A stretch of DNA of 64,000 bases. Origin: Acheta domesticus. Its lineage: Eukaryota; Arthropoda; Insecta; Orthoptera; Gryllidae. The stretch covers positions 220,885,584 to 220,949,583 of the forward strand of contig JAHLJT010000631.1 in the NCBI GenBank assembly GCA_031308135.1, given 5' to 3'. A model generated the notes under the pieces. It saw only the letters and a program-made list of their open reading frames with translations. It ran no database searches and was not told the origin of the DNA. The position numbers and the translations under genes are program-made. Within the stretch, counting starts at the first letter, position 1, and each line of letters starts with the position of its first letter. Below, one piece after another: positions 1 to 11,100 of the stretch.

Positions 1-164
1 ACCAAGAATAAAGCGACCAAAAATAAAAATAGAGTAGTTGTGATTCAGAACGTTTTCCCAAAATATGTTTTACTGTATTTACTTAAGTGCTATCCCTAAT
101 CTACGAATAAAGGCGGCATTGATGGGGATGGTTCGGGGTGATGTCTGACGGAGCATAGTGGGGC

Positions 165-360
165 GGAAGAAGAGTAAGGAATGGACTGAGGAGAAAGGGG
201 AAAAGAAGCAGAAGAAGAGCAAGGAGCAGACGGAGTTTAATGAGGGAAATAAACGGAAGAAGAGCAAGGTGCGGAAGTAGCAGAACTAAGAAACAAGCGG
301 AAGAACAGTAAGGTGCAGATGGAGCAGAATTAAGGAAACAAGCGGAAGAAGAGGAAGGAC
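165..360. repeat. Imperfect ~45-bp purine-rich tandem repeat
   Basis: Three to four units start with GAAGAAGAGCAAGG and end near AAACAAGCG (about 196-240, 254-299, 300-345). They differ by several substitutions each, so the array is old. Open frames on the minus strand across it are an effect of the skewed composition. Flanks 1-164 and 361-656 show nothing else that I recognise. Confidence 0.6.
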
Positions 361-664
361 AGGGCAGAGAGAAAAACCTGTTCGAGTAGAAGGAATTGGA
401 GTAGGGGAAAGTGCAGAAGCGAAGGTCGGAGAGTGATGAGTCGAGCAACAGGTACAGTGGAAAGGACTGGATAGGGGGAAGAGACTGGGAAGGTGTTGGC
501 AGATTGGCTGTGCCGATAGCCAGGTAGGTCGGACAGAGCGTGCGGGGAAGACGGCGAAGCGTGCAGGGAGGAGGCTGCTTTATAAATTAAAGTGATGAAT
601 AAATACCAACTGGGCAACACAAGTAGTCAGCTAGTGTAGAGTACTTTAATTCAAAGAAATAATA

Positions 665-1143
665 CCCCGGGAGAGGTAGCTCAGGGCATCAACTGATGTC
701 ACTGCGGTGCCTCTGACCGGGAGGTCCGAAATACGAGTACCGGCAGTGACAGGATTTTCGACACTAGCTAGATAGCTAGGTCAAAATCAGCCTCTGTCTG
801 AAGGAGAATTCTCGCGGCCGGCTCCTCTGATCTATAGCTTTCTGTGGTATCTCCGAACAACAACAAGCCAATGACGCATTAGTGCCCTAACAAAAGAGCA
901 ACGGACCGCACGCGATTTTTCCTTTCTTTTCCTTGTCCTATCCTCACCTCTTTCTTAGTCCCGCCTGAGGTAGTGCCCCACTGGTGAGAGATACCTGGTT
1001 TGAGAAAATCGTGCTAGCCGACAGGTAGGCGCCGGATCCAACGGGGTACGATCATCGCCACCTCACGAGGCAAAACATGCACTTACTTAATGATCTTAGC
1101 AGTTGACGCGCCCAGAATTTAATCAATCAAAAATCAATCATAA
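665..1143 (+). mobile_element. SINE-A copy 1 (tRNA-derived, full length)
   Basis: The head carries TAGCTCAGGGCATCAACTG, which fits a Pol III box A, followed by a degraded box B. The body is GC-rich, and the 3' end CTTAGCAGTTGACGCGCCC runs into an (AATC)n-like tail. At least eight related segments lie in this window on both strands. AAATAATA at 657-664 and again at 1144-1151 is a possible target-site duplication, but it is short and low-complexity. The family assignment is mine; I do not know a published name. Confidence 0.75.
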
Positions 1144-1151
1144 AAATAATA

Positions 1152-2269
1152 GTAGTTGTAAATGAGACTCGGATGCGGAGCAGTCTTTAAGAGTTGTCCA
1201 TGGACCAAATCGAGCGGGGATCTTTTATCAAAATCTGTGACTTGATAGTACATTTGTTGTCATAAAGAAAACGTAGAGAAGTGTTTGATTGCAAGCGAAG
1301 TTTCGTAGTGTGGCAAGCGAAGTTTCGTAAACATGACCTCCAATATTAACGTAATGTTTTCACTACACAAACCAAACTTTTCTTTCATCATTTTCTGAAT
1401 CGACTGTCGAATTCAGATCGTGAAAGTTCGGCTTACGTTTTATACAGAAGGATGGGATTGGAGGAAATGCAAATCGTTTACAATTAATAAAATAAGGAAG
1501 AACATTCTAGATGATCGAGGTGACGAAGAGCGTGTGCCGACTCAGCGATTTGGTCCGAACGGCCGCGGGATGATTGTTTGTCCTGGTCTCTCACGTATGT
1601 GTTTTCGCGGAGGGCCTCGCGTGTTTGCTGACCGCGGATCAGGGGAGGCCGCCAATGTTTTGGTGTTCAGTGTACAGCCGAATGTGCGTTCTATTGGGAC
1701 ATGGAGGATAATCGGTTGTCGGGTGGATAAAAACCCTAAAGGAAACATGAGTTAATATGTACAAGGGGATGCTAAAAAGAAATTCATTCTAATGTTTAAT
1801 TACAAGATGAGGATAGATATTTAAATAAAAGAAAGCGAGTAAAATTTCTGCAACTTTATTGGTCTTACCTTTTTATTCTACGAATCAAATTAGAAGGGAA
1901 TATTGGTTGACAGTTCGTGGTCAAGAGATTACGCAAGTTCCTTAACCCAAGCAATAGCATATCCGAAACCATTTTCACAGTGTTGTCACCTTTTACAAAA
2001 CAAATCGCATCCAACGAATGTTATAGTTAATCAGCTAAGCGTAATTATAAGTAATGGCAGTATTTGCCGAGATTATGTTAAAATACATTGCTTGAGCGAG
2101 AATTGTGAGTGGCATGTGCTTCATTTTAAATTGAATATCAGAGAAAGACAGTTACCTCGTAATTTGGTGGAGCGTGTAGGACGTGGTAACGTTGTCTCCC
2201 TCTACACCCATCATCAACCGCCGTATAATTTTATTCGAGCCTTTGTACTTTTACATCATTGCTCTATGG
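1152..2269. other. No gene recognised
   Basis: A GC-richer patch at about 1500-1740 is open on both strands (111 codons on plus, 68 on minus), but neither translation shows a family motif or splice context. The remainder is AT-rich. A 141-codon plus frame ending at 2328 runs into the SINE copy that follows and is not supported as a gene. Confidence 0.5.
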
Positions 2270-2742
2270 GTTTAAGTAGCTCAGGGCATCAACGATGGCA
2301 GGATTTTCGGCGCCATCTAGGTAGCTAAGTCGAACCCAGATGCTCTCTAAAAGGACAATTCTAGCGGCCGGCTGTTCTGATCGCTACTTTTCCGTGGTTT
2401 CTCCGATCAGTAGTAGGCGAATGACGCAGCAAACGGGCTAGGAACGCACGCAGGTTCCCCATTATCTTCCTTGTTTAACCTCATCCGTTTCATGCGCACT
2501 TACACTTACATGCGCTACACTATCACACATGTCGGTATACCAGTCGAGAGCTTAGAGCTTGTCCCGGATGGGACGGCGCAGGATCTCGCTGTCTGCCGGC
2601 GTGTATGTCGCCATCGAATCTCATCATCCAACGCGGGAAGGACACCGTCAACTCTCGTGATAAAAGTATGCACTGCACTTATGGGACTAATGACCTTAGC
2701 AGTTGGCGCGCCCGAAATGAAAATAATCAATCAATCATCTCC
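2270..2742 (+). mobile_element. SINE-A copy 2 (internally deleted head)
   Basis: It begins with GTAGCTCAGGGCATCAACGATGG but jumps straight to GCAGGATTTTCGGC, so the stretch with box B is missing. The body and the end GCAGTTGGCGCGCCC followed by AATCAATCAATC match copy 1. Its 91-codon plus frame is an accident of the GC-rich body. Confidence 0.75.
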
Positions 2743-2915
2743 TTAGCAATGAATAAATTTCATTAAACGAGTAACCAGTTTCTTGACTATAGAATAGTAA
2801 ATATTAGTCATTTTTATTGACTCTATAATCTTTCACATTCTGGTTCGTAATACTACCATAAAAAGACGTTTCAAGAAATGATACAGCATTACACATGCAT
2901 TTGTATATGCATATG

Positions 2916-3900
2916 CATTTGGAATGATACAGCAAAAAAAGCAATTTTCCGACGGAAATACTGTTTTTTCGGACACTTGATACCAAAAGAGTCGATTATT
3001 CTTATTCCTATATGTAGTAAATTACTTCCTGTAACACTATATGTAGTCAGAATTCGCGTTTTTGGGGTCCTTAGGAGTAAAAAAATTGTTTACGGCAAAA
3101 CTCTATGCAGTCAACGCTAGCGGCTAAACCGTTCGAACGCTTTTCTCCAAAACTGACATTCCGACAACGACTTGGCCAAACTTTAGGCTCTCCAAATTTG
3201 AAATGGATATTTTAATTTTCGCGTAATTTCAATAAAGCCCCAACAACATTTATTTTTATGCAATTTATGTAATGCTACTCCAAAAACGGCGAATTTTCGG
3301 CAGAAAAACTCTTATTACAGGGTCCTGGTAACTAAAACGTGTATAAATACAAATACAAACACAAACTTTAGAAAAAATCTTCTAACATGTGGTGTAGCCA
3401 GAATCCATGTTTTGTGGGTCTTTGATACCTAAAAATTGAATGACGGCGGTCCATACGTGAACAACGCTAGCAGCTAAAACGTTCCGCCGATTTTCTTCAA
3501 AATTGATATTACCCAATCGATCTGGCTAATGTCGAGGCCTCTTGAATTTGAAACCGATATTTAAATTCTAGGGGGTACTTTTCATGAAGCCCCTGAGACA
3601 TTTTCCAACTTTTCAAAAAAAATGGCTCCATCGTTTTTTATTAAATTTTGTTGTTGAATAGTGTGAAGGAGTAAAAGAGAATGGTTAAGGTCTCTTTTTC
3701 GTTGAAAAATCTGATTTTTCAACCATTGCAAAAATTCATATTTTTTCGGTGTCTTCCTACAACTAAAATGTTAAAGATACATATTTTCCCGTAATATCAG
3801 TTCCTTAAAAATTGATTTTGAAAGAAGGGCATGTACAACTTTTCAAAAATTTGAGTACTTTGAGTAAAGAACTTGCTGTTTTAGCACTACTAGTTACCCC
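2916..3900 (+). repeat. Family R, two adjoining partial copies
   Basis: Family R landmarks appear twice: GACGGAAATACTG then CAACGCTAGCGGCTAAACCGT (about 3112), and again CGGCGAATTTTCGGCAGAAA then AACGCTAGCAGCTAAAACGT (about 3460), each followed by a TTTTCT(C/T)CAAAA(C/T)TGATATT-type segment. No coding capacity is visible. The second copy runs on through the GAAGCCCCTGAGACATTTTC segment to about 3890. Confidence 0.65.
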
Positions 3901-4219
3901 CTACTTTAGTTGCTCGTATAATGACTTTTTTGCATGCCTATTGTAGTAAAAATAAATGCCTTTTTGCCGTCCTATTTTAGGTAAAATAAATGACTGAACT
4001 TCCGGACTCTAATTGTCAGCTATTACGATTCATTGGTATTTCAAATGTTAGAGACTGTAAAAACGTATTTGAAGCTGTGCATGACATTTAGAAATTTTCA
4101 TTACATGAAAAATCTTCTAAAACAATTTACATTGTCGGTGACGCCACAGTCAAGTAGTTATGACATGCGGGGAAGAAGCTCCCCAAACCATCTAACCTAC
4201 CTGCATATTGTTCAACGTG

Positions 4220-4304
4220 CGAGTATAATTAATTAAATAACGAGTATAATTAATATGCAGAATGAAATGATGCAAATGAGATGATAATTTCATTCTGCAT
4301 ATTA
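4220..4304. repeat. Perfect 18-bp hairpin with octamer motif in the loop
   Basis: Arms TAATATGCAGAATGAAAT (4251-4268) and its exact reverse complement (4287-4304) flank an 18-nt loop that contains ATGCAAAT (4270-4277). Just before it, CGAGTATAATTAAT occurs twice (4220-4233 and 4241-4254). It may be the remnant of a small hairpin element. I see no matching second copy in the window. Confidence 0.7.
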
Positions 4305-4528
4305 AATAATCGATTTACTCGTCAAATATTCAATTTGTAAATAAAAAAGTTGAAAGGAAAGGGGGCCCTGAAGTGAAGGTGTTAGTCTTGTGTTAGTCTG
4401 TGCATGCCTATGATTCCAATTGAAGTTATTTTGTAAGAAGCATGGCATCAATTTTACTCGCCGCTCGTTCTAAGCGACAGCTCTAAGTGAAAAGAAAGTT
4501 AAGTAATAGAGGTGCGGGTGCACCGTAC

Positions 4529-4652
4529 CAGGCTCCGGGCAGGCGTTGCGCGAGCAGAACGTCATGCGGCCGTCCACCACGCAAAAGACAGGTGCTGCAG
4601 CCATCGGGCGCCGTGAACGCTACGAAGTTCGGGCATTGGCCTCCAGGAGCGC
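4529..4652 (-). CDS. Pacifastin-domain exon of gene 2, with 1-nt frameshift
   Basis: Read on the minus strand, an acceptor (TTTGCAG at 4653-4659) opens an exon in phase 1, and the donor CCTG|GTACGG closes it in phase 1. It encodes one pacifastin (light-chain) inhibitor domain: Cys, 11 residues, Cys, 2, Cys, 1, Cys, 8, Cys, 4, Cys, the spacing of that serine-protease-inhibitor family. The segment QCPNFVAFTAPDGCSTC is almost the same as in the exon at 49.9 kb. Directly after the third Cys the frame breaks: one extra base in the run AAAA (plus strand, about 4593-4596) makes the exon 124 nt instead of 123, and everything after it, including the CSRNAC reactive-loop segment (likely P1 Arg), is out of frame. 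It is therefore a pseudo-exon or an error in a homopolymer. Domain identity is firm; membership of gene 2 is inferred from strand, phase and order. Confidence 0.8.
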
Positions 4653-5168
4653 CTGCAAACAAACAAGTTGTTACTTCTTCTCATCGCCAACTGAGAGCGC
4701 TGTGGGATGGTCGGCGCCGCGCAAACGGAAACGCGTGAGAAAATCTTTTTTTTTAGCAATTAGTTTGTAGTTAATGTTACATGAAATACTTGTATGCAGC
4801 AGATAATAGTAATATACTTGTAAATTAAACTATGAGGGAAAGTGGGAGAAAATATTCACTTTTGCACTGCTTAAAAAGTTGCGGTAGCGACGTTGTTAAT
4901 TACATGTCTATTAGTTCCAATGATTTCCTTTATCACCAGGATTTGCAACCCCTGAAATAGGTGCCTACCTCTCTGCAATGAAGGGTGTAAATCTCCAACC
5001 AGTGCAGCCAATAAGCACTCGGGGACAATGTACGTCGTTGTGCCTGAGTGAGGGGAAGAAAGAAAAGGTTTCGACTAAACTTAAGTAGGAACATAGAAGA
5101 ATGAATTTGGAGGCATTTGTTATTTATAGGGTTTCCATAATTATTCATTATGTCTTAGATGGTCCGTA

Positions 5169-5224
<56 letters not shown>

Positions 5225-5569
5225 TTAAACTGTTTCACTCATCAAATTCATGAGAACGGCTACATTCGTGCATCCTGAATGCTGAATACTCTACAATAAA
5301 AAGCATTTTACTCAATATTTTAAATAACACAAGCTTGCTACAAATAAAAAACACAATTCAACAAAAGGGGCAGATGGGAATTATCTTATGGGGAATCTTT
5401 TGGGGATGCCATCTCTTCAGGGGCAGATGTTTGCATGTACAAAGTGAGATCAGTGTAGTTTGATTAAAAAAATTAAAATTATCTCAAATTCTGGAACAAC
5501 GAACTTTATTAGTCATAAATTTTCCGTATAGTCTCGTAGTGACTTAAAATGTTCAATTTTTATGTTGCT
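4653..5569. other. Intron of gene 2 with (AT)n microsatellite
   Basis: Non-coding and AT-rich. An uninterrupted (AT)n run of about 50 bp lies at 5171-5222. No conserved frame or repeat that I recognise is present otherwise. Confidence 0.5.
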
Positions 5570-6300
5570 TCCTAAGGCCCAGCCTACGTTTCTACATTCT
5601 CGCACTTACTTCATAAGAAGAGACAGTTTCATAATAGAGCTCCGGCGATTTTTCGACAGAAAAACGTATTGCTAAATCCTGTTGTTCCTTGTATACACAG
5701 CGAATTACTTCCTTATAGTCAGAATTCATGATTTGTGGGTCAAACGAACAAATAACAAAATAACGTTGATAACGAAAAATCGATTGACGGAGGAACGTCT
5801 GTCTCTTCGTCTGTAGGTCCGTCCTGTCCTGTTCGTCTGTGATTAACGCTAGCGCCTAAACGGTTCAGGCCAATTTTCTCTCAAATTGTTATTCTCTCAA
5901 ATTTAATTGTTATCGATTGAAATAACTCTTGTCCCTCTGAGTTTGAAACGGGTATTTTGTTTTTCGGAGTACATTAGATGAAGCCTTCAACAACATTTTT
6001 CAAAATTTTCTCCAAAATGTTATGTCTCCTCAGTTATCAGAAAGAACGCTTAAGAGAATGGTCCAGGTCCACAGTTTTTGTTAAAATCCCTAAGTTTTCG
6101 AAATTACAAATGTTCAAATTTCTTTCCGGCTACTTCCTGCAACTATATAATAAAGATAGATTACATTATCAATGAATATATTTAAAAACGAATCTTGAAA
6201 TAGGTCATGTACAATGTTTCGAAAACATTAACAGTTTTTCGCGTAATTTTGTGTGAAATATAGGCAATATTAAATGTTTTAAAACAATTTTCTTCTCAAA
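5570..6300 (+). repeat. Family R copy
   Basis: It runs from the CTTCATAAGAAGAGA and GGCGATTTTTCGACAGAAAAAC landmarks, through GTCTGTCTCTTCGTCTGTAGGTCC (short microsatellite-like stretch), ATTAACGCTAGCGCCTAAACGG (5841-5862) and the GAAGCC(T/C)TCAACAAC segment, to about 6300. The following 6301-6830 is AT-rich with nothing recognised. Confidence 0.7.
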
Positions 6301-6830
6301 AACGAAATCTCTTTCGCATCGCTTGAGTGAACAGTGCACTGCTTATCTACTGGACACCCAATGCAAAGAGGGAATTGAAAACACAGGCCAAAAGTTAATG
6401 ATGGCATGAACATAGCACGAAGTTTGGGAGAAGTTCTTAGGGTTACAAAATGCAAAAGAAGAAAACTTCTAAGTGTCTTGCAGGCAGAATTTCTCTTCTC
6501 GATGTGGACACACTACGATGGATCTAAGATTTGAAAATTTATCAATATAAAAAAAATACTTTGCAGTGAGCAAAAATGCAAAAGGTGCTTTATGCAGAAT
6601 AATAGTTTTTGAAATTTAGAAAATGATTGCATGTGTAATAATTGTTGAAGTATGAAATACTTCACAATATAGAATTAGAGCAGTACGCCCATCTTCAACA
6701 TAATAGTGGGATGGAAATTGTGATCGAAAATTAAACGATTATATCAAAGTAACATGTATGTCCTGTTATTAAGTGCAATTAGATATATCATTTCAAAATA
6801 CTGAAGAAAAATTTAGAGCTATTTTTCAGA

Positions 6831-7480
6831 ATATATTGTTTTCAAATTTCTTTATACATCACGCAAAATTACGTCCAAACTACTCATATTTTTTAACAAG
6901 ACATTCTTTAAAGATCCAATTTTGAAGAATAGAGTGCATTAAGAAGAAAGATCTCTGTCATCATTATTGATGTGATAGGAAGAAAATATTTACCAAAACA
7001 CAAAAATTAAATATTTTTTACAATTTTGAAAATTTAAAAATTTTAACGAAAATCGTATTTGCGTCATTTTTCTTCTAAGCGTCATTTATCTTATCTGAGA
7101 AAAATAAAGAACAAAATTGGAGACATTTTCAAGAAAATGTAGTCCCGGGCGTTATTTGAAGTCCCTTCAAAAACAAAATACAAGTTTCAAATTCAAGGGG
7201 CCGGCACATCGGTCAGGAAATTCGTGAAATATTAAGTTTGAGAAAATCCTGCGTTCGGTTTAGCTGCTACTGCTGTAGACGGACAAGCATTTGGACAGAC
7301 TTTGTATAAAGCAATTATTCGAAATTAAGGACCTACGAAACGTAGATTCAGACGACACGACAGTAAGAAAATTATTACACAGAAGGACAAGCATTATCCA
7401 CTTTTTGAATGTGAGCGACCTACAATACGATTTTTATCTGCCGAAAAATCGCAGTTCTTTGCTGCAGCACTACCAAACTT
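6831..7480 (-). repeat. Family R copy, inverted and diverged
   Basis: In reverse orientation, GGTTTAGCTGCTACTGCTGTAGACGGACAAGC (7258-7289) corresponds to the family's GCTAGCGCCTAAACC plus (GTCC)n region, and TACGTCCAAACTACTCATATTTTT corresponds to its distal part. Divergence is higher than in the copies near 30 kb and 53 kb. 7481-8480 shows nothing recognisable. Confidence 0.5.
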
Positions 7481-8489
7481 TCTCTATACTACGTATGTAG
7501 TATGCAAGAAAGTAAGAATTCTCAGAAAATTACTAAATCGACTTTCAATATCCTTTTCCGTTCCTGTGCTGTTCGGCAATGGAAACGGTGGACGCGATGA
7601 TGGAAAGGATTGTTCGTGGTACAGAGTGGGCACCAGGGTTGGAAATTTTAATGATACTTTAGCCTTTATTGCTATTTGGAACTGAAGAGCAGCATAATGA
7701 AATCAAATAATTTAATTCACGCCCAAAGGGTTTGTACCTATTATAAAAATATGTTATAAAAAACTTGTTTCTACGTTGTGAAGAAAAATTGGTGAAAATT
7801 ATGAAATATCGTAGGCTTTTTTTCACGAAAATGATTCGTATTAACTGTAAACTATAAAGAGATAACAGACCCTAACATATTCCTTAAGATTTGTATTAAC
7901 ATCAGTTTCCATTCAGACACATCGTTATCCAAAACCAAAGAGAAGCCACTTGAATAAAACATCAGACAGTTAACGATCCCTTTTACATGTTCAAGAGAGT
8001 TATTCGTACAGGAGTGAAATTCTAAGACAATCATAATTATCCTCCTGGTTTCGATTTCTATTTGTTTTAGTAGTAATGATATGTTTTTGTGTGCTTTGTA
8101 ATTTTTAACGCTCAACATTCAAAATACTCAGACGTTTTTCATTGAACAAATATTGAGGCACGTCTTTCGGAGACGGATTGTGTAGTAGAAAGCCCATAAA
8201 TCGATTTCCTTCGGCGACCTGCTCTCTTTCTTTTCTTTGATCTGATGCACTGTAATGAATAATTTTGGTTTGCGGTTGTCGATGTTTTTGAGGTGTAATG
8301 TTCATTTCAACCCACATATTAGATCATGATAAACAAGCAGCCCTTCAAGAGGAATGAAATGTTATGCAAGTAATATCCAGACAATTCACAGAATTCCCTT
8401 GACTTCCATTCTCCGAAATATCAAGTCTTATTGTAGAAGGTAATTAATAATTAAAACAAAAACAATGTTATTGCAGTTACAAGCTCTTT

Positions 8490-10320
8490 TACAGTCTTGC
8501 CTTACTTCATAAGAAGAGAAAGAATTGTAATCGTGCTTCGGAAAGTTGCGAATTTTCGAACCGAAACCCTCGTTGCCGAGCCCTAGTAACGAAAAAGTGG
8601 ACAAATTTTATTCCTATAAATAGTAAATTCCTTTTTCTAACACGTGGTTTTTATTAATACAAGTTTTGTGTCCTTGATACAGAAAAAATCTTTCTCTTCA
8701 TTCGTCAGTGCTTCTGCCTGTCTGTCTGTGGTTAACGTTAGCGCCTATATCATTCAACGATTTTCTCCAAAACTGATATTTCCTGATTGCTGTAAACGTA
8801 CATATTGAAATACGATTATGAACAATTTTCGAAAATGTAGCATTTTTGCGTAAAATATTGGTAAATTTGTCTTATATCGAATAAATATTTTCTCATAAAT
8901 GGCTCCTAATTTTATTTCTCCGTATACATACGTATATAGGAGTAATATGCATAGTATAGGGAAAGTTATGTAATGCTGCGGAAAATCTATTTCGAGATTT
9001 TAACGGAAATACACGTTTTGGGGTCCCCTGATACCGGAAAAGTGTTTAGTTTTTTTTCAAATCGTCCGTCCTTCTGCCTGTCGCTCTGTCCTTCTGTCGC
9101 TCTGTCCTTCTGTCGCTCTGTCCTTCTGTCGCTCTGTCCCTCTGTCGCTCTGTCCCTCTGTCGCTCTGTCGCTCTGTCGCTGTCCCTCTGTCCCTCTGTC
9201 GCTATATCCCTCTGTCGCTCTGTCCCTCTGTCTCTCTGTCGCTCTGTCCCTCTGTCACTCTGTCGCTGTGTCTCAAAAATTTTCTCAAAAACGTCTTCAA
9301 TTTTTTTCTTTAAATTTCTAGTAAAAATCGGGTCAAGTTCACTTATAAAGGTGGCATATATCTGATTTTCACTGATATAACTGAATATTTGATAATTACA
9401 AAAGTTTGAATTTTCTCGGCGACTTCCAACAACTATAACATTGAAGACAGAGATTTTTCCTTAAATGAAATTTGTTGTCTATAATTAGTTTATTCATTAA
9501 GGTCGCGTACATTTTTTTGAAAATTTTAGTAGTTGTCGCGCAATATTACATGCAATTTGGTCAATTTCAAAAAATAACAAAAACAAGTTTTTCTAAAAAA
9601 CCGCTCCAATTTTTTCTGTACTCTTTGGTTAGGGATAGTGCGTAATGTACTCTATGAGATGACATAAACGTCATATTGCTCTATTCTTCCGTTATTTTTC
9701 AAAAATTATAAAAAGATAATTTGACTCAGTGCCATGTAGATGGCGTTGTTTGACTTTTTTCTCACGTCGTTCATATTTACGTTAGCGACGATTTGTTCAC
9801 ATTATTGCATATACGAGTACATGTGCTGTAAATGTTGTCATGTAAAGTTTCTTGAAAACTCAATAATTTTCAGTAAAAACAAGCTCAAAATTTCCCATTT
9901 CCAGTAACGCTCAAATACCAATTTCTCAAAAAAGGGTCCAATTTTTTTTCAAACGTTTCATACGATTAATTTTGCTGTATTATTTTGTATTTTCAAAATT
10001 TACACATTTATTTTTTAATATCTCACACTCCGATATTGTACACATTTTCAGCGATTTGTAATCATTACTGCATTTGTGAGTGGAAGTGCTTCAAATGACT
10101 TCCAAAATCAAGATTTTCGAAAACACGATAGTTTTCTGTGAAAAGAGCTTCAATTTGCGCATTTACAGTAACATTGTACATTCAAGTATTTGTTAATTAA
10201 ATACATTATACAACTTATTTTTTCAATAAAATGCAAGTTTGAACTCACGAAATACGTAATATTTCTGTATGCATCACTGAACTGGGCATTTAATTCATTC
10301 AAAAAAGTACATTAGATGAA
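8490..10320 (+). repeat. Family R, fragment plus a long copy
   Basis: A fragment at 8490-8770 (CTTCATAAGAAGAGAAAG to GTTAACGTTAGCGCCTATA) is followed at about 8925 by a second copy starting at the terminal-type sequence TATAGGGAAAGTTATGTAATGCTGCGG. The second copy contains the expanded minisatellite at 9063-9275 and continues through GCGCAATATTACATGCAATTTG and the TCTCAC(G/A)TCGTTCATATTTACGTTAGCG segment to about 10320. No coding potential beyond the repeat-derived frame. Confidence 0.7.
9063..9275 (+). repeat. (TCTGTC/CCTCTGTCGC)n minisatellite inside family R
   Basis: About 200 bp of alternating TCTGTCGC and TCTGTCC(C/T) units, 7-8 bp each with higher-order 15-16-bp pairs. It sits exactly where other family R copies carry a (GTCC)n or (GTCT)n run. 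The 130-codon Leu/Ser/Cys-rich plus frame at 8973-9365 is a translation of this repeat and not a gene. Confidence 0.9.
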
Positions 10321-10330
10321 CATAGTATCG

Positions 10331-10744
10331 AATAGCAAAGGACGTATTTTCTCTTCTTTTATTGCTTCCGTCACATTTTGGTTTTTTGAGGTTGGAGAAA
10401 ATACATATGGAACGATAGTTAACGCGTCTCCATTGACTCAGCGAGTAGTTGAGTGTTAATCATGTAACGATACAAATAGTTTATTTGCAATTGTTTGAAT
10501 GTACGATGCAGTGAAATAACAGTGCCGTCGTCAAATAGGACGGCGGAAGAGAAGTAGTGCCAAAAGGGATATTACTTCGGGATATTTCCAGGTGTCTTAC
10601 TAATTTAGTGAGTAGTTTAAATATATTATTAAGAAGAGGGAGCGATGCTTTTTCTAGTGGGGGTCGTACATATCTTTCGTGATGTATCAGTTCCTGTAAG
10701 ATAGGTGAAGTAGGTGGTAGTGAGTGGGCTTACCCGGGGCTGTT
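10331..10744. other. No gene recognised
   Basis: AT-rich sequence. It includes ATAGGACGGCGGAAGAG near 10535, but no recognised repeat, frame or RNA. Confidence 0.4.
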
Positions 10745-11100
10745 AGGTGCTAAGCAGGTCTGGCCAACTCGCGGCCTGCAAGTCACATGAGGCACGCCAC
10801 GTTAAATTGCGCGGCCCGACGAACGATTTTATGCTACAAATATTGTTTTTCTTATTTCTATGAACGATCTTGGCTGTACGGGTGATGCCGCGTCGAAGGC
10901 TGTATTGCCGACGTTTCGACAATCTTATCGTGGTCTTCCGATGAAAAGGCAGCCCTCGACGCGGCGTTACCCGGACAGCCAAGATCATTCACATGAGTCC
11001 GACCGCGGAAGCCTACGACTTCATTCTTATTTCTCGTTTCATGTATACAAAAATATTAAAATAATGAAATTTCACGTGTGCTAAACAAGGACTTGCATGG
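10745..11100. mobile_element. Possible hAT-type remnant hosting a Penelope-like insertion
   Basis: TCTGGCCAACTCGCGGCCTG followed by GCGCGGCCCGACGAACGAT resembles ends of animal hAT non-autonomous elements (gcggccc-rich subterminal sequence). The right end is not identified, so this is tentative. The insertion at 10860-11025 splits the sequence. Confidence 0.3.
10860..11025 (+). mobile_element. Short Penelope-like/retrozyme-type element, 9-bp TSD
   Basis: CTTATTTCT occurs immediately on both sides (10851-10859 and 11026-11034). The element opens with GAACGATCTTGGCTGT and closes with the inverted ACAGCCAAGATCATTCAC, followed by the unique end GACCGCGGAAGCCTACGACTT. It also contains GACGTTTCGAC and ATCTTATCGTGGTCTTCC, shared with the element at 15078. 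Inverted ends plus a one-sided unique tail fit Penelope-like element insertions, but no reverse transcriptase is present, so the class is inferred. Confidence 0.65.

Noticed and set aside
101..620. Two minus frames of 96-115 codons rich in Leu, Ser, Pro and Phe
   Set aside because: They read the complement of a purine-rich tandem repeat and its flanks; no domain.
1420..1755. 111-codon plus frame in a GC-rich patch
   Set aside because: Both strands are open, no domain or splice context; left as unassigned.
8973..9365. 130-codon plus-strand frame, Ser/Leu/Cys-rich
   Set aside because: It translates the TCTGTC minisatellite inside family R; no conserved protein.
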